From: Deltaproteobacteria bacterium HGW-Deltaproteobacteria-12
GTDB lineage: Bacteria > Desulfobacterota > Syntrophia > Syntrophales > Smithellaceae
DNA length: 63,168 nucleotides
Reading direction: 5' to 3'
Assembly (NCBI GenBank): GCA_002840565.1
Contig: PHBK01000032.1
Span: forward strand, 1-63,168
Shown: positions 57,363 to 63,168 of the stretch, in pieces
How positions within the stretch are numbered: position 1 is the first letter of the stretch
Layout: every line of letters begins with the position of its first letter
The notes under the pieces: generated by a model
The model's database searches: none
Told to the model about the DNA's origin: nothing
The model's input: only the letters and a program-made list of their open reading frames with translations
Position numbers and translations under genes: made by a program

Positions 57363-57715
57363 TTTTTCTTCCCCCCGCACCGGATAAAATACCGGCTTTA
57401 ATGAAAACTTTCATTGATGATCTTCCCGGCAAGCGGGACAAAAACCACCCGGTAGAATTTGCGGCAATCATCCACAGGGAAATTGTCACCATACACCCTT
57501 TCATTGACGGTAATGGAAGGGCGGCGCGTCTTTTGATGAACCTTGCTCTATTACAATCAGGATAACCGGTGGCAATTATTCCCCCGGTCTTGCGGCGTGA
57601 ATATCTGGACACCTTAAAAAAGACTCATAAAGGTGATTGCAAGCCATTCAACAAATTTATTGCCGTTGTCTGCTATGAATCGACAAAGGAATATTTGAGG
57701 CTTTTGGAAGGATAA
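57359..57715 (+). pseudogene. Fic-domain gene, 5'-truncated and interrupted
   Basis: The first 68 codons carry the Fic core, including VTIHPFIDGNGRAARLLMN, the full HPFxxGNGRxxR AMPylation motif. A TAA at 57563 stands where homologues usually have Tyr before PVAII. The frame then continues without error (PVAIIPPVLRREYLDTLKK and KFIAVVCYESTKEY) to TAA at 57713. The N-terminal part of Fic proteins is absent and MFS coding precedes it, so the gene is broken in two ways. A truncated product with the intact motif could still be made. Confidence 0.85.
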
Positions 57716-57744
57716 CTTTTGTAATACATGTTATTGTTTTATTA

Positions 57745-57819
57745 TGGAGCGGGCGACCGGGCTCGAACCGGCGACGTCCAGCTTGGGAAGCTGACATTCT
57801 ACCACTGAATTACGCCCGC
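57745..57819 (-). tRNA. tRNA-Gly (CCC anticodon)
   Basis: Leftward from 57819, the gene has acceptor arms GCGGGCG and CGCCCGC, discriminator U and an encoded CCA. The D-arm is TTCAGTGGTAGAA, and the anticodon loop TTCCCAA gives CCC, reading GGG. The T-arm is CCGGTTCGAGCCCGG. It closely resembles enterobacterial glyU. Confidence 0.95.
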
Positions 57820-58015
57820 TCAGGCGAAAAGTTGTTTAATCTTCTCAACAATGCGAGCAGGAATCTTATTCAACTTGGCCTATTTGTCAAGCTATTTCTG
57901 GCAAAGTACCCTTAGGTACTGGATCCTTCGATTCGTCTACTAGCTCAGAATCACTTCGACTAAGGCTTTCCTCTGCAGCTTCGCCTAGAGAAAAACCAAG
58001 TCTCCTTGATTTGTC
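57820..58015. other. Gene-free stretch with degenerate repeat-like sequence
   Basis: No coding frame is seen. The stretch holds AGTACC/GGTACT arms around 57903 and blocks such as GATCCTTCGATTCGTCTAC and CTAGCTCAGAATCACTTCG, which look like a worn dispersed intergenic repeat. Confidence 0.4.
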
Positions 58016-58044
58016 TTGACAGCGGACGGAGCTTTTCTTATTTT
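58016..58044 (+). promoter_or_regulatory. Probable sigma-70 promoter of the FMN-reductase gene
   Basis: TTGACA and TATTTT are separated by 17 bases. The -10 is 88 bases before the ATG, leaving a leader of about 80 bases without a clear structure. Confidence 0.55.
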
Positions 58045-58132
58045 GCTTTCATAATTAGGCGTGGCCTTTGGATTAGCAGCAGTAAAAGTTATCTTATGAA
58101 ACTTGGCCTAAAAGGGAATAAAGGAGGAAAGT

Positions 58133-58708
58133 ATGAATGTTGTAGCGTTAAACGGCAGTGCGCGAAAAGACGGTAACACAGCAATCCTGCTCAATCTGGT
58201 TATCGATGAACTGAAGAAAGAAAGCATCCAGACCGAACTGATCCAACTGGCGGGACAATCCATGGCCGGTTGCAGGGCCTGCTATAAGTGTTTCCTGAAC
58301 AAGGATCGGCGTTGCGTTGTCAAAAAAGATATCCTCAACGAGCTGCTGGAAAAAATGGAAAACGCCGACGGCATACTCCTGGGTTCTCCTACCTATTTCT
58401 CTGATGTTTCAGCTGGCATGCGGGCATTTATCGAGCGCTGCGGTTTTGTCGCCCGGGCCAACGATTTCATGTTCAAAAGAAAAGTCGGGGCTGCGGTTGT
58501 CGCCGTAAGGCGGGCAGGAGCAATTCCCGCCTTTAATTCCCTGAATCTTTTTCTTCATTACATGCAGATGGTCATGCCCGGAGCAAGTTACTGGAGCATC
58601 GGTGTAGGCCGCGACCCGGGCGATGTGCTGAAAGATGAGGAAGGCATAGCGACGATGAAAACCCTGGGTGAAAATATGGCCTGGCTGATGAAAAAGATCA
58701 ATGCCTGA
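58133..58708 (+). CDS. NADPH-dependent FMN reductase / iron-sulfur flavoprotein
   Basis: This 191-residue flavodoxin-fold protein has an N-terminal FMN-binding loop LNGSARKDGNT. A Cys-rich insert, CRACYKCFLNKDRRC, is of the kind that binds a 4Fe-4S cluster in archaeal and clostridial iron-sulfur flavoproteins. GSPTYFSDVSAGMRAFIERC is also present. Strong GGAGGAAAGT spacing precedes the ATG. It is likely to carry electrons or remove oxygen in an anaerobe; the partner is unknown. Confidence 0.87.
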   Translation: MNVVALNGSARKDGNTAILLNLVIDELKKESIQTELIQLAGQSMAGCRACYKCFLNKDRRCVVKKDILNELLEKMENADGILLGSPTYFSDVSAGMRAFIERCGFVARANDFMFKRKVGAAVVAVRRAGAIPAFNSLNLFLHYMQMVMPGASYWSIGVGRDPGDVLKDEEGIATMKTLGENMAWLMKKINA

Positions 58709-58748
58709 ATGATCTTAAATCTTTGCCGGCAATATCTGAAAAACATAT

Positions 58749-60320
58749 CTATTCCGAGCTGGTGATTGCGAGAATGCGATCAACATTGAAACGGCGTTTC
58801 TCCTGGCGCGCCACACAGAAGGCATCCAATCCCAGGTAGGGATATCCTTTATATTCCATTTCGCCGATGTGCAACGGACGGATTACCCGGCGGGATTTTT
58901 CATCCTGTCCCTTGAGGTAAAGGATTTCGATGTTTGTTTTATCCTGAATCGCCCGGTCGATCATTTTCAGCTTTTCTTCGCGGCTGAATGTTTTTGCCGC
59001 TTGAGCGTACTGAATGCCCGTGAGAAACTTCACCACCTGCCAATCCATCATTATATGATTCTTTTTCAACGGCTGCCTGAGCACAATGCCGGCAAGAGTC
59101 GTGCAGCGCGACAGCGCGACATACATCTGGCCGTGGGCAAACGTGCCGCGCCCCACATCAATGACCACGTTTTCGAAAGTTTTTCCCTGGCTCTTATGAA
59201 TGGTCACCGCAAAAGCCAAACGCACGGGATACTGTCGGAAAGAGCCGACTTCTTCGGAGCGCAGTTCTTCATTTTTCAGAAAGAACCGGTAGATTTTCCA
59301 GGTATAGGGAGAAATGCGCGCCGTATCTCCGTTGTCCAGTTCGGCCACAATTACATCTTCATCGTCATCATCTTTTTCAAATCTTTTGATTTTCCCGATT
59401 GTGCCGTTGATCCACTGGCCTAAGGAATCATTATTGAGCAGCATGATCTGCGCGCCCTTTTTCAGCTGCAAATCCACTGCAGTCGGCAGGTATTCCTTGC
59501 CGAAATCGCCGATAATCTCCCCCTGGGCTTTCCAGATTCTTCCCGGCAACTCCGCCAGACACTTTTTGTTAATCGTGTCGGCCAGATCATTGGTACTGGT
59601 CAGCGACAGATAGAAGGAACCGGCAGGAGCTTCAAACTGCGGATCGCAACGTTGGTTAAATTGCGCGAGATCGTCATCCGTCACCGTGCGGTTGCGGATG
59701 GTATTGAGCAGCCGGACAAATTCATCGTCCTTCTGGCGGTAAACTTTTTCCAGCTCCAGAAATTCCATATTCAACTGATCAAAAACCTTGGCGCTGAAAA
59801 AATAAGGACTGGCGTAATGCGTCTTGAATATTTCCCGCTCGGCGGCCGTGACTACCGGCGGCAGCTGATACAAATCGCCGATAAAAATCATCTGCACGCC
59901 GCCAAAGGGCTGCTTTTCTTCCGGGCCGTTGAGGCGAAGAAACTTGTCGACACAGTCAAGCAGATCGGCGCGCACCATCGACACTTCGTCAATCACTATC
60001 GTGGTGAGCTTTTTATAAATTGTTGTCTTTTCTGCTCCGGCACGCTTTTTCTTTTTAATTGATGCCGGCGTTACACTGGGCTTGAAATGAAAAAAGGAAT
60101 GAATCGTCTGACCGGAAACATTGACCGCCGCCACGCCCGTCGGGGCAAGAATCACCACTTTCTTTTTAGTGTGATCACGGAAATAATTAAGCAGCGTTGA
60201 TTTCCCCGTTCCCGCGCGGCCGGTAATCAGGATGTTTTTCTGCGTATCTTCCAGAAACGCCAGCGCCCGCTGAAATTCGGGATTGAAATCTATGGCAATA
60301 GATTTGGATTTTGCAGTCAT
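58749..60320 (-). CDS. PIF1-like helicase with a C-terminal WYL domain
   Basis: This SF1B helicase of about 523 residues starts MTAKSKSI behind AGGAAA; an upstream ATG lacks a site. Walker A is GRAGTGKST, and motifs VIDEVSMVRADLLD (II), FIGDLYQLPPV (III) and LAFAVTIHKSQGKTFENVVID (V) with VALSRC (VI) follow. The last 65 residues (IEILYLKG to NVDRILAI) form a WYL domain. The same pairing is known in the PIF1 helicase of Thermotoga elfii, where the WYL part binds single-stranded DNA. Expected roles are unwinding of G-quadruplex or RNA-DNA structures. Confidence 0.88.
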   Translation of the reverse strand: MTAKSKSIAIDFNPEFQRALAFLEDTQKNILITGRAGTGKSTLLNYFRDHTKKKVVILAPTGVAAVNVSGQTIHSFFHFKPSVTPASIKKKKRAGAEKTTIYKKLTTIVIDEVSMVRADLLDCVDKFLRLNGPEEKQPFGGVQMIFIGDLYQLPPVVTAAEREIFKTHYASPYFFSAKVFDQLNMEFLELEKVYRQKDDEFVRLLNTIRNRTVTDDDLAQFNQRCDPQFEAPAGSFYLSLTSTNDLADTINKKCLAELPGRIWKAQGEIIGDFGKEYLPTAVDLQLKKGAQIMLLNNDSLGQWINGTIGKIKRFEKDDDDEDVIVAELDNGDTARISPYTWKIYRFFLKNEELRSEEVGSFRQYPVRLAFAVTIHKSQGKTFENVVIDVGRGTFAHGQMYVALSRCTTLAGIVLRQPLKKNHIMMDWQVVKFLTGIQYAQAAKTFSREEKLKMIDRAIQDKTNIEILYLKGQDEKSRRVIRPLHIGEMEYKGYPYLGLDAFCVARQEKRRFNVDRILAITSSE

Positions 60321-60473
60321 GACGGTTTCCTGTAGATCATGCCTATCCATAGGCATAATTTGTCTTTGCATTCAATCATAATTATTTGATTTTCAATAAA
60401 TACTAATGTACGGAAAATTATTCGCCAAACAGATTGTATTTTCAGCCGGAGGTTAGCGGGGAAAGGTAAGTTT

Positions 60474-61391
60474 ATGGTGGTAATGCAACATACAGCGATG
60501 GAGTATCGACGGCGCGTCTGCCGGGCCATGAACTTCATTAGTGAAAACATTGATAAAGAGCTTTCACTGGAAGAAATTGCCGGGGCAGCGGCTTTTTCCA
60601 TGTTTCACTTCCACAGAATTTTCAAAGCTGTGGTCGGCGAGACAGTAGCTGAATTCACCAGAAGGCTGCGGCTGGAGTGCGCAGCAAATCGGCTTCTCTC
60701 CAATCATTTCGATGATATAACCACAATCGCCATTGATTGCGGATTTTCGAGCTCACAAAATTTCGCCAAGGCTTTTCGGCAGAATTTCGGCATGACACCT
60801 TCTGCTTACCGTAAAAGCAAGACTGGAAACAAAGTAAGCAAAGGAGAAGACGCATTATCGCTCCGGGCAAAGTACAATGCTGACACTGAGTTCACGAACT
60901 TATCAACAATCAAAAGGAGAAATACTATGAAAGCGGATGTCAGAGAAATGCCGGAGCACAACGTTGCCTATGTGCGCAAGATGGGTCCTTACATTAAAGA
61001 AACATGTGAACAAGCGTTTGGCGAAATAATGGAGTGGGCAGAGCCACGGGGATATTGTAAACCGGGATCAATGCTCGTCTATTGGGACAATCCGGAAATT
61101 ACCCCTCCGGAAAAGTGCCGTGTGGATGCCTGCGTAGTTGTTCCCCGTGGAACAACCACAGACGGTCAGATTGGTCTGCAGGTTATTAGCGGCGGCCCTT
61201 ACGCAGCCTGCCATTTTGAGATTGAACCAAACAGTTATCATAAAGCCTGGGAAGATGCCTTCGCCTGGCTTGTCAGCAGCGGGTATGAGTGTGACGACAA
61301 ACCGTGTTACGAACTCTATCATAACAATGCCGAAGAGCACCCTGAAGGCAAGTGGATTTTCGATATTTGTATTCCCCTGAAACGCCAGTAG
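60474..61391 (+). CDS. AraC-family regulator with GyrI-like effector domain
   Basis: This 305-residue regulator has an N-terminal AraC/XylS double helix-turn-helix (about 8-115, with LSLEEIAGAAAFSMFHFHRIFK and IAIDCGFSSSQNFAKAFRQNFGMTPSAYRKS). The C-terminal GyrI-like/SOUL-type ligand domain (about 150-305) carries VAYVRKMGPY and ending CIPLKRQ. Rob/BmrR-like proteins of this kind bind hydrophobic ligands and switch efflux or metabolism genes. It is divergent from the helicase gene and may control neighbours such as the thiolase. Confidence 0.9.
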   Translation: MVVMQHTAMEYRRRVCRAMNFISENIDKELSLEEIAGAAAFSMFHFHRIFKAVVGETVAEFTRRLRLECAANRLLSNHFDDITTIAIDCGFSSSQNFAKAFRQNFGMTPSAYRKSKTGNKVSKGEDALSLRAKYNADTEFTNLSTIKRRNTMKADVREMPEHNVAYVRKMGPYIKETCEQAFGEIMEWAEPRGYCKPGSMLVYWDNPEITPPEKCRVDACVVVPRGTTTDGQIGLQVISGGPYAACHFEIEPNSYHKAWEDAFAWLVSSGYECDDKPCYELYHNNAEEHPEGKWIFDICIPLKRQ

Positions 61392-61881
61392 CAACTGAAA
61401 AACAAAACCACCGCCACGCGGCAGACAGCAGAGCATTGTAGACCTTCAAAGAGTTTTCTGCCGCCGCTGCAGCATATCAAAAACATTACCGGTTCAATCT
61501 ACACGATTGAACCGGTAATGTGATTATTATTAATGAATACTTTTAAGAACTTCCCTGTGCTATAACTTGAAAAATAAAAATCATCCCCTCCTGCACTAAA
61601 CAATAATCTGCCGAAAGCACATAAAATGACGGCACCATATATTGATTCCGCAAAACAACATATCGTGCAAAAGGATGGAAGCGAAGAAGCGCCTAAATAA
61701 TAATTTGTGTGATATAGAAGACTTACAAGCCCAATGTGTTTATGGTGTTTATCTTGCATAATATGAATAGTTTATGTTAATTTTATGCATATTGCGATGC
61801 CCATGAGAAAGGACTGTCCATACTGAAAGTCATCAATCTCGAAAGAAATAAAACATAATAGCTAAGGAGGTTAGCAGAGAA
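61392..61881. other. Gene-free stretch before the thiolase gene
   Basis: The only clear structure is the hairpin at 61483-61521. A leftward open frame of 86 codons in this stretch has no ribosome site and an unlikely composition. An AAGGAGG site at 61863 belongs to the thiolase gene. Confidence 0.5.
61483..61521. terminator. 17-bp perfect inverted repeat
   Basis: ACATTACCGGTTCAATC and GATTGAACCGGTAATGT flank five bases. In the leftward direction the stem is followed by TTTTT, so it could terminate leftward transcripts; the rightward side has no T run. The length and perfection of the stem also fit an operator or a transposon end. Confidence 0.6.
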
Positions 61882-63066
61882 ATGGCAAATTTAAAGGAAG
61901 TTGTAATTGTATCGGCTTGTCGAACCGCTATTGGAGATTTCTTAGGTTCTTTGAAGGACATAACAATGTCGGACATGGCGGCAATTTGTTTAAAGGAAGC
62001 AGTTAACCGGGTAGGCCTTGATCTCAACCTGATCGACGATGTAATTATGGGAGTAACGGGTTACGATTCAGCCCAGAATAATGTCGGTCGCGTGGCTGCC
62101 TTGAAGGCTGGATTCCCCCACACTGTTCCGGGGATGACCATTAACCGGGTTTGTCCGTCATCTATGGAAGCATTGGACATAGCTTTCTCGCGCATCAGAC
62201 TTGGAGATATGGATGTAGCTCTGGCCGGGGGAACCGACAACATGACCCAGGCGCCCTATGTATTGAAAAGACACCGCATGGGCAGCAGAATGCAAAATGA
62301 CGTGCTGGTCGATGCTTTATGGGAAGGCATGAGCGGGGGCGGCAACATCATCATGGGATTAACCGCGGAAAATCTGGCGGAAAAATATAACATTTCCCGT
62401 GAAGAACAGGATGCTTATGCTTTGCGCAGCCATCAGTGCGCCCAGAACGCGACAGAGAAAGGCTGGTTTGCCGAAGAGATAGTTCCGGTGACCGTTCCGC
62501 TGGGAAAAGGAAAAACCGGTGAATTCAAGGTTGATGAGCATATTCGATTCGGTCTGAAGATCGAAGATCTAACCAAATTGCAGCCGGCCTTTAAGAAGGG
62601 CGGCACGGTTACCGCCGGCAATGCTTCCGGCTTAAACGACGGCGCCTCGGCAATTCTGGTGATGTCCCTGGATAAAGCCAAAGAACTGGGCATCAAACCC
62701 TTGGCTAAAATCATCGGCGGAACGCTGGCTGCAGTAGAACCGGAACTTATGGGCTATGGACCGGTTCCGGCAACACAAAAATTACTGGCGAAGACCGGCA
62801 TGAAGCTTTCCGATTTTGGATTAATTGAAGTCAATGAAGCATTTGCCGCCCAATATCTGGCGGTTGAAAAACTTCTCGGTCTGAACAGAGACATAACAAA
62901 CGTCAACGGCTCGGGCATCGCTCTGGGGCATCCGGGCGGGCCTACGGGAGCCAGACTGGTTATTACTTTGATGTATGAAATGAGAAGAAGAGGCGTTAAT
63001 CTGGGACTGGCTTCGCTCTGCGGTGGAAATGGTCCGGCCCGCTCGGTCATTATTGAAGCAATGTAA
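61882..63066 (+). CDS. Thiolase (acetyl-CoA acyltransferase family)
   Basis: This 394-residue thiolase has the nucleophile C91 in NRVCPSSMEALDIA, H350 in GSGIALGHPGGPTGAR and C380 in LCGGNGPARS. The classical CGSG around the nucleophile is replaced by CPSS, and the C-terminal CxGGGxG by CGGNGP, so it belongs to a variant branch. It cleaves or condenses acyl-CoA with acetyl-CoA. An AAGGAGG site precedes the ATG. A role in beta-oxidation or butyrate-type metabolism fits the acd/etf and crotonase genes in the window. Confidence 0.92.
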   Translation: MANLKEVVIVSACRTAIGDFLGSLKDITMSDMAAICLKEAVNRVGLDLNLIDDVIMGVTGYDSAQNNVGRVAALKAGFPHTVPGMTINRVCPSSMEALDIAFSRIRLGDMDVALAGGTDNMTQAPYVLKRHRMGSRMQNDVLVDALWEGMSGGGNIIMGLTAENLAEKYNISREEQDAYALRSHQCAQNATEKGWFAEEIVPVTVPLGKGKTGEFKVDEHIRFGLKIEDLTKLQPAFKKGGTVTAGNASGLNDGASAILVMSLDKAKELGIKPLAKIIGGTLAAVEPELMGYGPVPATQKLLAKTGMKLSDFGLIEVNEAFAAQYLAVEKLLGLNRDITNVNGSGIALGHPGGPTGARLVITLMYEMRRRGVNLGLASLCGGNGPARSVIIEAM

Positions 63067-63168
63067 CAGTCTAACCCACCTTCCGCAGTTAGCTGTTAAT
63101 AAAAGGCGGCATTTAGATAATCGTAAACAGAAAGCTGAGAGATTTCAATAATTAATTTTGGGGGAATG

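Noticed and set aside
61499..61759. Leftward 86-codon frame
   Set aside because: It has no ribosome site, an unlikely composition, and its end lies inside the inverted repeat.

Overview
The window looks like a chromosomal segment around the replication-gene cluster of an anaerobic, Gram-negative bacterium, most likely a Syntrophales-type member of the Desulfobacterota (Syntrophus/Smithella-like). This assignment is inferred from gene content, not from a database match. The supporting content is phenylacetate-CoA-ligase paralogues with an ACT-domain partner, an acyl-CoA dehydrogenase/ETF operon, a thiolase, a crotonase, outer-membrane lipid genes (Mla, Kdo) and many small lipoproteins. Most of the window is moderate in GC. 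Two stretches are clearly AT-richer: about 48.8-55.0 kb, and the target-recognition part of a restriction enzyme at about 40.3-41.3 kb.

Layout, left to right. The left edge (1-161, minus strand) is the 5' end of a group IIC intron sitting just behind the terminator of a DegQ protease gene. A divergent Mla-type lipid-transport operon follows (1890-4703); its ATPase-like protein has no Walker A and appears to start at ATT. From 4.8 to 17.6 kb come two phenylacetate-CoA-ligase-like genes bracketing alkD, a thioesterase, acd-etfB-etfA, small redox and housekeeping genes and a signalling protein; the second ligase is followed by an ACT protein and a crotonase. An archease/RtcB RNA-repair pair lies at 18.2-20.4 kb. 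The replication and segregation block runs leftward as rsmG-parA-parB-dnaA-dnaN-gyrB-gyrA (30.8 to 20.7 kb), without recF. An ankyrin lipoprotein and a lipase lipoprotein form an operon at 31.0-33.3 kb.

From 34.5 to 42.2 kb lies a probable Kdo8N (8-amino-Kdo) cluster: an iron-dependent Kdo 8-oxidase (KdnB-like), a DegT-family transaminase (KdnA-like) and the cytidylyltransferase KdsB. It is split by a toxin-antitoxin pair and a 1208-residue type IIG restriction-modification enzyme whose stop codon overlaps the kdsB start. Housekeeping genes follow (proC, yggT, yggU, murJ, serS), then two tRNA-Ser genes directly downstream of serS.

The 3' end of the second tRNA-Ser and its flank recur at about 50.1 and 53.1 kb. 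This delimits an AT-rich, serially built island (48.8-53.1 kb) with a CsgG-like lipoprotein-type protein, a flavodoxin-ferredoxin, small lipoproteins and broken HU/IHF genes; no integrase is visible. The right end carries terC, an MFS transporter, a broken fic gene, tRNA-Gly, an FMN reductase, a PIF1-WYL helicase, an AraC-GyrI regulator and a thiolase. At least two families of dispersed palindromic repeats occur between genes.
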